NCBI RefSeq assembly: GCF_003268675.1
Contig: NZ_CP029378.1
Location: 4,092,001 to 4,156,000, forward strand
Source: Streptomyces bacillaris
Lineage (GTDB): Bacteria > Actinomycetota > Actinomycetes > Streptomycetales > Streptomycetaceae
DNA length: 64,000 nucleotides
Direction of reading: 5' to 3'
This document shows positions 1 through 8,357 of the stretch, piece after piece. A program made the position numbers and the translations under genes. Below the pieces are notes generated by a model that saw nothing but the letters and a program-made list of their open reading frames with translations, made no database searches and was not told the DNA's origin. The first letter of the stretch is position 1. Each line of letters starts with the position of its first letter.

Positions 1-849
1 GTCGGTGGAGAGCCCGAAGAAGACGAAGAACACGGCGGCGAACAGGTCGCGCAGCGGGGTGAGGAGCTTACGGGCGCCCTCCGCGACCTCTCCGGAGAGC
101 GCGATGCCGACGAGGAACGCGCCGACGGCGGCCGACACCTGGAGCTGCTGGGCGACCCCGGCGACGAGCACGGTGAGGCCGAGGACGACCAGGAGCAGCA
201 TCTCCGGGTTGTCGGAGGAGACCGCGCGGCTGATGAGGCGCCCGTGGCGCAGGGCCAGGTAGAGCACGAAGCCGACGGTCCCGAGGGCGATCACGAGCGC
301 GAGGCTGCCGCCGGCCAGGCTGACCCCGGCGAGCATGGCGGTGAGCAGCGGCAGGTAGACCGCCATCGCCAGGTCCTCCATGACGAGGACGCCGAGGATG
401 ACGGGGGTCTCGCGGTTGCCGAGCCGCCCGAGGTCGGTCATCACCTTCGCGATGACGCCGGAGGACGAGATCCAGGTGACCCCGGCGAGCGCGACGGCCC
501 CGACGGGCCCCCAGCCGAGGACGAGCGCGGCGACGGCGCCGGGAGTCGCGTTCAGCACGAAGTCGACGGCCCCGGACGGATATTGCGTCTTGAGGCTGGT
601 CACCAGCTCGGAGGCGCTGTACTCCAGCCCCAGCAGGAGCAGCAGCAGGATGACGCCGATCTCGGCGCCGACCATGGTGAACTCTTCACTGGCGTCCAGC
701 GGGATGAGCCCACCGTGGCCGAAGGCGAGCCCCGCGAGCAGGTAGAGCGGAATCGGCGAGAGCCCTATCCGCCCGGCGACCCGCCCGATGAGCCCGAGCC
801 CCAGGATGACGGCGCCCAGCTCCACCAGCAGTGCGGTCGTGTCATGCAC
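1..849 (-). CDS. Cation:proton antiporter, Kef/CPA2 type (C-terminus outside window)
   Basis: Membrane exchanger predicted to swap K+ or Na+ for H+. It reads leftwards from a GTG at 847-849 (protein begins VHDTTALLVELGAVILG) and stays open for 283 codons to the window edge, so the C-terminus is missing. The visible part has about nine hydrophobic helices separated by short loops, including the family-typical LLLLLLGLEYS and ISSSGVIAKVMTDLGRLGNRE stretches. Two bases separate its start from the stop of the TrkA-C gene upstream, so the two are co-transcribed and probably form one transporter plus gating subunit. The family call is firm; the transported ion is inferred. Confidence 0.88.
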   Translation of the reverse strand, partial: MHDTTALLVELGAVILGLGLIGRVAGRIGLSPIPLYLLAGLAFGHGGLIPLDASEEFTMVGAEIGVILLLLLLGLEYSASELVTSLKTQYPSGAVDFVLNATPGAVAALVLGWGPVGAVALAGVTWISSSGVIAKVMTDLGRLGNRETPVILGVLVMEDLAMAVYLPLLTAMLAGVSLAGGSLALVIALGTVGFVLYLALRHGRLISRAVSSDNPEMLLLVVLGLTVLVAGVAQQLQVSAAVGAFLVGIALSGEVAEGARKLLTPLRDLFAAVFFVFFGLSTD

Positions 850-851
850 GA

Positions 852-1322
852 TCAGCCCTCCGCAATGATCTCGGAGAGCGCGTCGACGCCCTCACGCGTA
901 CCGACGGCGACGAGCGTGTCCCCGATGGCGAGCCGGAAGTCCGGCTCCGGCGAGGGGTGCGCGCTGTGCGTACGCAGCACCGCCACGATGGACGCCCCGG
1001 TCCGGGTCCGCGCCCGCGTCTCCCCCAACAGCCGCCCCCCGTAAGGGGATCGCAACCCCAGCGGGATGTGCTCGGTTACCAGGTCGATGCCCTCGGTCCG
1101 TACGGCGTCGATGGGCGCCGGGTCGATGAGGTGCGCCAGCGCGGTGGCCTCGGTGGTGGTCAGCGGCACGGAGAGCCGACACGAATCAGGGTCGTCCTGA
1201 TCGTAGAACCCGATGAACCGCCGCCCGTCGTGGTGGACGACGACGGAGATGTGCTGCCCCGTCTCGGTGGTGAAATCGTACTGAGCGCCGACTCCGGGCA
1301 GCGACGTGCGACGGGTCCCCAT
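852..1322 (-). CDS. TrkA-C domain regulatory subunit of the adjacent antiporter
   Basis: Soluble 156-residue protein. Residues 75-155 look like a TrkA-C (RCK C-terminal) domain, with the typical FRLAIGDTLVAVGTREGVDAL ending. Residues 1-70 form a small N-terminal domain of the kind found in KhtT/CpaA-type antiporter partners. Such subunits gate CPA2 antiporters by binding nucleotide or sensing pH. ATG at 1322 is preceded by GGGAGGTAGTC. It is the first gene of the two-gene operon that runs off the left edge. The lack of a transmembrane segment and the tight spacing to the antiporter support the assignment. Confidence 0.82.
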   Translation of the reverse strand: MGTRRTSLPGVGAQYDFTTETGQHISVVVHHDGRRFIGFYDQDDPDSCRLSVPLTTTEATALAHLIDPAPIDAVRTEGIDLVTEHIPLGLRSPYGGRLLGETRARTRTGASIVAVLRTHSAHPSPEPDFRLAIGDTLVAVGTREGVDALSEIIAEG

Positions 1323-1464
1323 GACTACCTCCCGAGACGTGCGTCGGTGTCTCGGCGCACAGCTGATGTCTTTATCAGGCCAGTACCTTAGCGACAGGCC
1401 GGAAAGGATCGACGAGCCGGAAAAGACCTACGAGGGCGGAAGCCGGGACCGCCCCCGGCGCTCC

Positions 1465-2022
1465 TCAGTACTTCCCGTCGACGGGAATCCACCCGGACCA
1501 CGACTCGGGCTGGTAGAACTTCCCGGTGTCACCGTCGTAGCGCAGAACCCGCATCCGTACGTTGCCGGTCTCGCGGTAGTCCTTGTCGCAGGTGGCCCAC
1601 GTGTTCACGCCGAGCCGGTTGATGCAGACCTCGGGCGCGCGCCCGTAGTCGGTGTAGACGCCGACGGCCGCGGACATGCCGTCCTTCTGCGTGTCACCGG
1701 CCCAGACGATGTCCCCGTTGTGCTGGAAGCAGCCCTTGGCCCCGTAGGCGGCGGTGGTGCCGAGGCAGGTGTTGGCGGCGGGGGCGGCCTTGGCGGCGGC
1801 CATCGACATGACGGGTGCGTCGGCCTCGTCCTCCAGGGACGGCACATCGCCCCCCGCCCCCGGAGCCAGCCCCTCGACGATCCGGACCCCCGCGGGCATC
1901 TCCACTTCCTGAAGCCCGTCGGCCGGTCCGTCGGCCAGCGCGGGAGCCCCCGTGAGAACCGAGAACGCCAGCGCTGACACCCCGGCGAGAACGCCCACCT
2001 TTATGCGCCGGTTCTCACGCAT
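1465..2022 (-). CDS. Secreted hypothetical protein
   Basis: A 185-residue protein with a Sec signal peptide: basic MRENRRIK start, hydrophobic core, and an ALA-DG cleavage site near residue 30. The mature part has an acidic, low-complexity N-terminal third, then a compact domain with four cysteines (TCLG, GCFQHNGD, VCINRLG, TCDKDYRE) that could form two disulfides outside the cell. It contains several aromatic residues and ends SWSGWIPVDGKY. I do not recognise a family with known function. It is a single gene, with a strong hairpin between its start and the lipoprotein gene upstream. Confidence 0.75.
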   Translation of the reverse strand: MRENRRIKVGVLAGVSALAFSVLTGAPALADGPADGLQEVEMPAGVRIVEGLAPGAGGDVPSLEDEADAPVMSMAAAKAAPAANTCLGTTAAYGAKGCFQHNGDIVWAGDTQKDGMSAAVGVYTDYGRAPEVCINRLGVNTWATCDKDYRETGNVRMRVLRYDGDTGKFYQPESWSGWIPVDGKY

Positions 2023-2129
2023 ATTTCACTACCCCCGCACCTGACCCCTGTTGAGAAGTCACTCATTGCTGATTGTGAACAGGTTGTGAGGCTAAGGGAT
2101 CTCCGGGGGCGTGGGAAGTTGTGACTACA

Positions 2130-2173
2130 CAGCGGCAGGGACCGACACCGAAGGGTGTCGGTCCCTGCCGCTG
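2130..2173 (-). terminator. Perfect 20-bp hairpin, terminator of the lipoprotein gene
   Basis: A 20-base arm (2130-2149, CAGCGGCAGGGACCGACACC) pairs perfectly with 2154-2173 around a GAAG loop. It lies 14 bases past the stop of the minus-strand lipoprotein gene and upstream of the next minus-strand gene. That position suits an intrinsic terminator of the actinomycete type without a U-tract. Confidence 0.85.
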
Positions 2174-2187
2174 AGGTAGTTCCGGAT

Positions 2188-2520
2188 CTACTGCGCCTCG
2201 GGCGCGCGGGGTGCCGCTTCCCCGTCGCTGCTCTCGGCGAACGAAAGATCAAGGGCGCACTCCGCCGGAATCTCCTCCACCGCCCCGGCGCACTGAGTGG
2301 CACCTTCCTCGCTCTGCCCCTCCATCAGGGGCGGCCCCGCCTGACGCTTCCCGGTCTCGATGTCCCCCGTCATGCCGTCCACGGGGGAAGGGCTCACGGA
2401 CGGCCCGGGCGCAGCAGGCCGGGAACTCTCGGAACCACCCGGCAGGGACGAACAGGCGGCAACACCTGTCGCGGCACCCAGGACGAGCGCGGCGGAGGCC
2501 GCGACGGTACGAAAACGCAT
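2188..2520 (-). CDS. Small lipoprotein
   Basis: A 110-residue protein with a lipoprotein signal peptide; GVAAC around residue 23 fits the lipobox, so the protein should be anchored on the outer face of the membrane. After the cysteine comes a Ser/Gly/Pro-rich linker, then an acidic region with two further cysteines (TQCAGAVEE and AECALDLSF) that may form a disulfide. It ends soon after. No catalytic motif or known family is recognised. It is monocistronic, with a perfect hairpin terminator just downstream. Confidence 0.75.
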   Translation of the reverse strand: MRFRTVAASAALVLGAATGVAACSSLPGGSESSRPAAPGPSVSPSPVDGMTGDIETGKRQAGPPLMEGQSEEGATQCAGAVEEIPAECALDLSFAESSDGEAAPRAPEAQ

Positions 2521-2729
2521 GAAGGTCCCCCCTACGCGGACGCTCGGCCGACCGAGCCGCCAGTCGACCTACCGTCCCACAGCGCACAGCACGGCAGGCG
2601 CGGAAAATGTGAAGAAGCGAAGGTGTCGTAGAGCTGCCTTTACAGCCAACGCGCGCTGTACAGAGGGTTGGTAGGGGGTCAGGAACCACATTCCTGATTC
2701 CTGCCCTCCCGCGCATTCCGGCCGAAAAC

Positions 2730-3644
2730 TCACCCCGCGCGGCCGACACCGATTGAGTTGCCGATTTCTCCCGCCCGCTGCCGTAGCACGGGAACGAGCT
2801 CCAGGTTGTCCCCTCGCTCGGCGCTCTGCAGGAGTTCGGTGATGACCACCAGCTCCGCGAAGCGCCCGGCGTCGCTCGCGAGGGTGCCGGACAGTTCCTT
2901 CCGTACGCGCTGCGCCGCCTCAGGGACCGCGAGGCTGTAGGCGTGGAGGAGCGCGGCGTCGTGGCCGGCGGGAGCGGTGCCCCAGCCTTCCCAGTCCAGG
3001 ATGGCGAGTTGGGGCCCGGTGAGGTTGGCCCAGTGCAGGTCGCCGTGGGCGGTGGACCAGGCGGGTGGGACCGTGGGGACGGGGCCGGGGAGGAAGGCGA
3101 GGTACTTCGGCATGGCCCGGTCCAGGTACGCCTGGCGTACGGCCGCGCGTACGGTGCGCACGGCGGAGAGACGGCCGAGTGCCGTACGCAGACCGCTCCA
3201 CCAGGCGGCCGACAGGCCGGGCGCCTCGGTGAGTACGGGGGTGGGGGAGACGGCCCGGCCCTCGACGTGGTCGTACAGCTCGGCCCGGTAGGCGTCCCGC
3301 CCCTCCGCCCACTCCCGTACGAGATGGAGACGGGGACGCGGAACCTGCGGGCCCACCAGCCGCTCGGCCTCCTCCGGCCCGGTCCACAGCTTGCCGTTCG
3401 CCTTCTCCACCGGGCTGTGGACGACCCGCAACCACCCGAGCCCGTACGGACCGAGGACGGGCCCACCGAGGGTGCGCCCCCGCCACCCCCACGCTTCGCG
3501 TGTGCCGCTGTGTGCCTGAGGGGCGGGGGCGGTGACGCCCAGGGCGGTGACCCCCGGAGCGGTGACGCCCAGGGCGGCGCACGCCATGGCGCGGGCCGCC
3601 CGCATCCGGTCGACGGCGGCCGGGTCGTCAGGTTCCGCGAACAT
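2730..3644 (-). CDS. Phosphotransferase of the aminoglycoside/choline kinase fold (APH family)
   Basis: Soluble protein of about 304 residues with the APH catalytic signature STAHGDLHWANL (HGDxxxxN loop) and the metal-binding LAILDWEGWG (DFG-equivalent D). Members phosphorylate aminoglycosides, choline, homoserine or unknown small molecules with ATP. The N-terminal lobe is weakly conserved, so the substrate cannot be predicted. An ATG at 3704 is also open, but the ATG at 3644 (MFAEPDD) has a GAGAGGG site 5 bases upstream, so I prefer it. Nothing nearby suggests an antibiotic resistance locus. Confidence 0.78.
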   Translation of the reverse strand: MFAEPDDPAAVDRMRAARAMACAALGVTAPGVTALGVTAPAPQAHSGTREAWGWRGRTLGGPVLGPYGLGWLRVVHSPVEKANGKLWTGPEEAERLVGPQVPRPRLHLVREWAEGRDAYRAELYDHVEGRAVSPTPVLTEAPGLSAAWWSGLRTALGRLSAVRTVRAAVRQAYLDRAMPKYLAFLPGPVPTVPPAWSTAHGDLHWANLTGPQLAILDWEGWGTAPAGHDAALLHAYSLAVPEAAQRVRKELSGTLASDAGRFAELVVITELLQSAERGDNLELVPVLRQRAGEIGNSIGVGRAG

Positions 3645-3757
3645 CGATGCCCTCTCGTGGTCACGCGGCCTTCGCTCCCACCCGGCCGGCATGACTGCAC
3701 ACACGGTGGCCGAGGGGGGGAGTCCGGGGCTCCCGTGCCGGGGTTGGTGCGGTGTCC

Positions 3758-4147
3758 TCAGCGGTCGGAGACCCAGGTGGCGTCCGTCGGCCAGTGTCCG
3801 GTGCGGACGATGTGCTCCACGAGCCCGAAAGCCTCATCGATGGGCACGGTGTCCTCGTCCGGGTACGCGTCGTCCTGCCCGTTGGAGAGGACGAACCCGT
3901 CGCTCCAGCCCTCGGCCCCGGGGGTCACCGCGTGCTCGCCGGGGTCGTCCGGGCCGTCGAGCAGGACCACCATCGCCCGCTCGGTGTTCGTCACGACGGC
4001 CAGGGATCGCCCGGAGGAACTGGTCAGCCACGTCTCCAACCGGTTCCCGGCGATCCTCTTCCGCAGTGCGGCCGGCACCGAGTCGGGCGACACCGGGGCG
4101 GTGCCCTCCGGCTCGAACGTCCATGACTCGATCATGACCACGACCAT
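3758..4147 (-). CDS. Imm1-type immunity protein
   Basis: About 125-129 residues, acidic and soluble. The C-terminal half has the pattern of Imm1 proteins: a loop YPDEDTVPIDEAFGLVEHIV followed by RTGHWPTDATW. Imm1 proteins neutralise nuclease or deaminase-type polymorphic toxins delivered by contact or type VII-like systems. No toxin gene is adjacent, so this is an orphan immunity gene in this window. ATG at 4147 (MVVVMIES) or 4135 (MIES) are both possible; the ribosome site is weak for each. It follows the pentapeptide-repeat gene by 20 bases on the same strand, suggesting one transcript. Confidence 0.62.
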   Translation of the reverse strand: MVVVMIESWTFEPEGTAPVSPDSVPAALRKRIAGNRLETWLTSSSGRSLAVVTNTERAMVVLLDGPDDPGEHAVTPGAEGWSDGFVLSNGQDDAYPDEDTVPIDEAFGLVEHIVRTGHWPTDATWVSDR

Positions 4148-4167
4148 CTCACGGACGGATGCAGGTG

Positions 4168-4602
4168 CTACTCGCTCCGCACCGGCCCCGGCGGCCAGCC
4201 GATGACGTCCTCCGCGTGGACGTTGCGCAGGGACGTTCCCTCGAAGCGGGCGCCGGTGATGTCCGTCGGGCCCAGGCGCGGGATGCCGGTGTTGACCGTG
4301 CTGAGGCGGGCGCCGGTGAGGTCGGTGTCGCGGAGGTCGGCGTCGCGGAGGTTGCAGCCGGCGAGGACCGCGCCGCGGAGGGAGGCTCCGCGGAGGTCGG
4401 CGCCGGTGAAGTCGCAGAACTTGAACCAACAGCCTTCGAGGGTCGCGTAGCGAAGGTCCGCGCCCGCGAAGGAGCAGCGGGCGAAGCGGAGTTGGTTCGT
4501 GCGCGTGGATGCGAGGTTCTGGTGGGTGAAGTCCTCGCCGCTAACGGCCGCATAGCGGTGGAGCTCGGAAAGGCGTTGGCGGGCGGTCAGTGGCGTGGTC
4601 AT
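4168..4602 (-). CDS. Pentapeptide-repeat protein
   Basis: About 144 residues. From residue 30 on it contains repeats of the A(D/N)LXX type (FAGADLRYATLEGC, FTGADLRGASLRGAVLAGC, LRDADLRDTDLTGARL), which fold as a right-handed four-sided beta helix. Known members include DNA-mimicking gyrase protectors, but most have no known role. The conserved N-terminal helix is TARQRLSELHRYAAVSGEDF. ATG at 4602 is chosen because the family-like sequence begins there; ATG 4638 and longer forms are open but have no ribosome site. It is likely co-transcribed with the downstream Imm1-like gene. Confidence 0.7.
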   Translation of the reverse strand: MTTPLTARQRLSELHRYAAVSGEDFTHQNLASTRTNQLRFARCSFAGADLRYATLEGCWFKFCDFTGADLRGASLRGAVLAGCNLRDADLRDTDLTGARLSTVNTGIPRLGPTDITGARFEGTSLRNVHAEDVIGWPPGPVRSE

Positions 4603-4762
4603 GGGGACCAGCGTCTCAGCCGTGCTGGTGGGCGGCATCGAGATTGCGACAACTTGACAGTTCAACAGCTGGGGCGGTGTCGGACGATCACGTGCCTCTG
4701 TAGGGGGACTTGAGGCCGTCTCGGGTTGATTTGGGCACGGGCGCCCGCGCGCCTGTTGTACC

Positions 4763-4808
4763 GTGATCGTGTCATCACGCTCTGTGTGTGCGTTTATGTG
4801 CGCACACA
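4763..4808 (+). promoter_or_regulatory. Two tandem inverted repeats upstream of the winged-helix gene
   Basis: GTGAT (4763-4767) and ATCAC (4774-4778) form one imperfectly spaced palindrome. TGTGTGCG (4785-4792) and CGCACACA (4801-4808) form a second one with 8-base arms and an 8-base spacer. They lie 76-121 bases before the start of the DNA-binding protein gene, where an operator or autoregulatory site would be expected. Function is inferred from position and symmetry only. Confidence 0.45.
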
Positions 4809-4883
4809 TGGGGCGGCCCCCGGCGGTGTTCACAGCACCTGACCGAGGGCCTTCACCCCGCAGTGGAGAAAGGTCCACCCAGG

Positions 4884-6026
4884 ATGCTTCGGCATGCTAT
4901 CGCGCCTGTTCGGCGCTACACGAAGGTCTCGCACGACGTCATGCGTCATCCGCGTCTCGGCAGTGACGCGAAGGTCCTGATCGCCTACGTCCAGGGGCTG
5001 CCCGATGAACGGGCCGGAAAAGCCCTGTCCGAGCTTGCTCGCGAGGTCGGTATCACGGGGCGCAAGTTCCAGATCGCCAAAGGCCAGTTGGTCGTCAACG
5101 GATTCGTGCATGAGTGGCGGGTCGTGGGGGAGCGGGGCCGCTGGGCCACCCAGCAGCTGTTCTCCAATGTCCCGTTGAGCGACGACGAGGCCCGTGCCGT
5201 GTGGCGGGAGGCCGGTGCGGAGGCGGAGCCGTCTCCGAGTGAGCGGTCTCCGACCGTCGGTCAGCCGGGCCCCCGGAGCGCCGGTCATCAACTACCGGTA
5301 GATGAAGAACGGGTGGAGAACTCTTCCCGCCCACCCACCGAAGCCGGTGTCGAAGTTCCGGCGAGGGCTCGTGGTTTGGGTGAATTGATGAGTGAAGAGG
5401 CCGTGGTCGAGCGGGTTTTGTTGTCCCTTCGGGACGTCCGCGCCGATCTGCGGCTGGGTGTCGTCGAGGCGCGGGCCCTGGTTGCCCAGGCCGTCGAGTG
5501 GTTGCGGCGCGGGGTGTCGGGGGTCGAGCTCCGACGGGTGCTGAGCAGTGATCTGCCCCCGGGGCGGGTGCGGTCCGCCGTGGGGTTCCTGCGGCACCGG
5601 CTGGAGCACAAGATGCCCGAGGCGCGCCGGAGCCGGGAGGAGCGGGGGGAGGGAGCCGCTGCCCCTTCGGAGTCCTCGTCCGCCGCTGCGGATTCCGCTT
5701 CGGGCGCCGATACGGGTGCGGAGGCGGGTGCGGAGGCGGAGGCGGGGACCGCAACTCCCTATGTTCCGCCGCCCCTTGTCACCTGTGAGGGGCCCGGCAC
5801 CGAGCATGTCTTCCGATCCTGGGGCGGGGAGGAGCTGTGCCCCGACTGTCAGCAGGCCGCCGCCTGGGCGCGGTGGGCCGAGAGGCGGGCCGCCGACCTG
5901 GGTGTCGATCTCGCGGAAGAGGCCGCCGCTGCGGTCGAGGCCGGGCGCGATCCGAACGGGTGGCGGGGGCGCCTCGCCGCTGCGGCCGCCGCGCACGGGG
6001 TGTCCGGGAGCGCCGACGAACGGTAG
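4884..6026 (+). CDS. Winged-helix DNA-binding protein, replication-initiator-like N-terminus
   Basis: A 380-residue protein. Residues 1-85 (MLRHAIAPVRRYTKVSHDVMRHPRL...LSELAREVGITGRKFQIAKGQL...RGRWATQQLFSNVPL) look like a winged helix-turn-helix of the type found in plasmid replication initiators and in accessory regulators of streptomycetes. The middle is a Glu/Ala-rich linker with a helical segment (RVLLSLRDVRADLRLGVVEARALVAQAVEWL). The C-terminus has a CxxC-like pair (LVTCEG and LCPDCQQ) suggesting a small zinc knuckle, then an Ala-rich helix. The ATG at 4884 follows GGAGAAAGG; a longer form from 4788 would translate the upstream palindrome region. Function is unknown; gene regulation is the likeliest role. 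Confidence 0.65.
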   Translation: MLRHAIAPVRRYTKVSHDVMRHPRLGSDAKVLIAYVQGLPDERAGKALSELAREVGITGRKFQIAKGQLVVNGFVHEWRVVGERGRWATQQLFSNVPLSDDEARAVWREAGAEAEPSPSERSPTVGQPGPRSAGHQLPVDEERVENSSRPPTEAGVEVPARARGLGELMSEEAVVERVLLSLRDVRADLRLGVVEARALVAQAVEWLRRGVSGVELRRVLSSDLPPGRVRSAVGFLRHRLEHKMPEARRSREERGEGAAAPSESSSAAADSASGADTGAEAGAEAEAGTATPYVPPPLVTCEGPGTEHVFRSWGGEELCPDCQQAAAWARWAERRAADLGVDLAEEAAAAVEAGRDPNGWRGRLAAAAAAHGVSGSADER

Positions 6027-6067
6027 TTGGCCGGTTTCCGCAGTTCGGTGGGGCCGTGGACACGGCT

Positions 6068-6129
6068 GTGCCCGGCGACCGTGGCGGGTGCGTACGGAGG
6101 TGTCGTACGCCCGCCCGGTCGCCGGGCAC
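6068..6129. terminator. Long bidirectional hairpin between convergent genes
   Basis: GTGCCCGGCGACCG (6068-6081) pairs with CGGTCGCCGGGCAC (6116-6129). The inner part GGCGGGTGCGTACG pairs with CGTACGCCCGCC with a two-base bulge, giving about 26 paired bases around a short loop. It sits between the converging winged-helix gene (stop 6026) and flotillin gene (stop 6157). Confidence 0.85.
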
Positions 6130-6156
6130 GGAGAGAGGGAGCCGAGGCGGTGCGCC

Positions 6157-7617
6157 TCAGTCCGTGATCTCGATCCTGTCCGTGTCCTTGTTCTTGTCGG
6201 AGGCGGTGGTGGTGCTCTTCTCCGGCGCGGCACCGGCGGTCTCGCCCGTCGTGCGGTTCTTCAGGTTCTCCAGGAGAGCGGCCAGGTCCACACCCGTCGT
6301 GGAGCTGAGCAGCTCCATGCCCTGGGCCACGTTGTCGGTGACCGTACGGGCCAGCTGGCTGGCGCCGTCCGTGGAGACGACCGTCAGCTTGTCGATCGCG
6401 CTCAGCGGCTCGGAGGCCTTCGCGACGACCTGCGGCAGGACCTCGACCAGCATCTGGAGGACGGCCGCGTCACCGTACTGCGCGAACGCGTCGGCCTTCT
6501 TCTGCATGGCCTCGGCCTCCGCCGAACCCTTCGCGGCGATCGACGCGGCCTCGGCCTCACCCTCGATGCGCACCGCGTCGGCCAGCGCCGAGCGGTGGAG
6601 CTTCTCACCCTCACCGGTCAGGCGCGAGCGCTCCGCGTCCGCCTCGGCCTCCTTGACCAGGGCGATACGGCGGGCCTCCGCCTCCTGCTCGGCCTGGTAG
6701 CGGGCGGCGTCGGCGGGCTTGCGGACCTTGGTGTCCAGCTCGCGGTCGGTCAGCGCGGCCTGGCGCTCGGCCACCTTCTCCTGCTCCTGGAGCACTTCCT
6801 GCTGGCGGGCGGCCTCGGCGAGCGGACCGGCGGCGTTGGCCTTGGCGGCGGCCGCCTCGGTCTCGGCCTTGATCTCGGCCTGCTTCAGGTAGTACGTCCG
6901 CTCCGCGATGGCGATCTCCTCGGCCGCCTTCAGCCGGGCCTGCTCCGAGGCGCGCTTGGCGATCGCCTCGGCGATGTCCGCCTCCTGCTTGGCGCGGGCG
7001 GCCTCCGGACGGCCGAGGTCCTCCAGGTAGGAGCCCTCGGTGGTGATGTCCTGGATCTGGAAGGCGTCCAGGATCAGGCCCTGGCCGGAGAGGCTGGTCT
7101 CGGCCTCCTCCGCGACCTGCCCGGCGAACGCGGCCCGGTCCCGGATGATGTCCTCGACCGACATCCGGCCGACGATCGCGCGGAGCGCACCGGAGAGCAC
7201 TTCCTGGGTGAAGCCGACGATGCCGTCCTGCTGCTGGAGGAAGCGCTGCGCGGCGGCCCGGATGGCGTCCTCGCTGCCGCCGACCTTGACGATCGCGACG
7301 CCTTCGAGGTTCGACTTCACCCCGCGCAGGGTGACCGCGCCGCGCACGGCGATCGGGATGTGCCGGCTGGAGAGGTCCAGGGTGAACTTCTGCTGGACGA
7401 ACGGCACGACGAAGACGCCGCCACCGACGACGACCTTCTGGCCGCTGTTGTCGATGCTGGTGAGGCCGGTGACCGGGTCGACCGACTTCTTGCCGCGGCG
7501 GCCGGTGATGATGAACGCCTCGCTGGGCCCGGCGACCTTGTACCGCGTGATGACGACCAGGCCGAGCAGGACGAGCAGGACGACGATGCCGATGACGGCG
7601 ATGGCTACTGGACTCAT
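6157..7617 (-). CDS. Flotillin/SPFH-domain membrane protein
   Basis: A 486-residue protein with one N-terminal membrane helix (residues 5-25, AIAVIGIVVLLVLLGLVVITRYK). The SPFH domain follows at about 30-210, then an extended Ala/Glu-rich coiled coil (about 225-360, many EAE/AKA heptads). A flexible acidic tail holds DKNKDTDRIEITD. Flotillins oligomerise on the inner membrane face and organise lipid domains. The gene lies 126 bases downstream of an NfeD-like gene on the same strand. NfeD-flotillin pairing is widespread in bacteria, so the two probably work as one membrane scaffold. Start ATG 7617 is well placed behind AGGGGGGACC. Confidence 0.92.
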   Translation of the reverse strand: MSPVAIAVIGIVVLLVLLGLVVITRYKVAGPSEAFIITGRRGKKSVDPVTGLTSIDNSGQKVVVGGGVFVVPFVQQKFTLDLSSRHIPIAVRGAVTLRGVKSNLEGVAIVKVGGSEDAIRAAAQRFLQQQDGIVGFTQEVLSGALRAIVGRMSVEDIIRDRAAFAGQVAEEAETSLSGQGLILDAFQIQDITTEGSYLEDLGRPEAARAKQEADIAEAIAKRASEQARLKAAEEIAIAERTYYLKQAEIKAETEAAAAKANAAGPLAEAARQQEVLQEQEKVAERQAALTDRELDTKVRKPADAARYQAEQEAEARRIALVKEAEADAERSRLTGEGEKLHRSALADAVRIEGEAEAASIAAKGSAEAEAMQKKADAFAQYGDAAVLQMLVEVLPQVVAKASEPLSAIDKLTVVSTDGASQLARTVTDNVAQGMELLSSTTGVDLAALLENLKNRTTGETAGAAPEKSTTTASDKNKDTDRIEITD

Positions 7618-7743
7618 GAGAAAGGTCCCCCCTGCCTCCCGGTTGGGGGACGGCAGATTGTTGTGGTGCCAGGTGCTGTGTGGGTGGGGTGGGGTGGGGT
7701 GGTCGGTTCGTTGAGTTGAAAGGGGTGCGGTGGGCGGGTGGCC

Positions 7744-8253
7744 TCAGCGGTCCACCGGGCGGACCGCCACCGACGTCGTCGACAGCTCCGCCTCCACCCA
7801 GACCTCGGTGCCCCGGACGACGGGCTCCGGGGATTTCGCCGCGTACTTGACGGGCTGGCCCGCCAGCCGCAGCATCACCTCGCCGTAGCCGCCGGCCGGG
7901 ATGGCCGTCACGACCGTCCCGGACGTGCCGACGAGGTCGCCTCCGCGCGGGGTGGACGAGGTCTGGTCCCGCATCAGGGCCTTGCTGAGTTTCCACGTCA
8001 GCCAGCCCGCGACGACCCCGGCCCCGAGGCCGACGGCGGTGGCCACGACCGGCCCGGCGCCCGTGGTGCCGAGCACGATCGCCCCGCCGAAGCCGAGCAT
8101 CGAGATGAACCCGGCGATCACCGGGAGCGAGAGCAGCCCGTCGAAGAGGCCGTCGAGCACCCCGTCCAGCAGCCCTTCGAGGACGCCGCCGAAGATCAGG
8201 GACAGGGCCAGCAGGACGATCCCCGCAATGCCGAGACCGAGAAAGAAGGTCAC
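7744..8253 (-). CDS. NfeD-like membrane protein, flotillin partner
   Basis: A 169-residue protein with two to three membrane segments in the first 90 residues and a C-terminal soluble part (residues 98-169) that fits an NfeD-type OB fold: DLVGTSGTVVTAIPAGGYGEVML...VVRGTEVWVEAEL. Between the first two helices is a repetitive stretch, GVLEGLLDGVLDGLFDGLLSL, with a GxLxG(L/V)(L/F)DG pattern that may form an amphipathic or helix-packing segment. It reads directly into the flotillin gene. It is a short NfeD without the ClpP-like protease domain. Confidence 0.8.
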   Translation of the reverse strand: MTFFLGLGIAGIVLLALSLIFGGVLEGLLDGVLDGLFDGLLSLPVIAGFISMLGFGGAIVLGTTGAGPVVATAVGLGAGVVAGWLTWKLSKALMRDQTSSTPRGGDLVGTSGTVVTAIPAGGYGEVMLRLAGQPVKYAAKSPEPVVRGTEVWVEAELSTTSVAVRPVDR

Positions 8254-8357
8254 CTGATCACTCCCCTGCTCTTCGACTTCCCCCGGCTATTTCCGTCGAA
8301 CTGGCTGGATGATCCCATAGATGTCCGGTTCGTAGCACTGCCGGAACCCGGCAATCT

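Noticed and set aside
1..849. Plus-strand frames at the left edge
   Set aside because: The minus-strand reading gives a clear antiporter with membrane helices; plus-strand frames are His/Asp/Glu-rich shadows.
5548..7719. 723-codon plus-strand frame over flotillin
   Set aside because: It is antisense to the flotillin gene, which has an intact SPFH domain.
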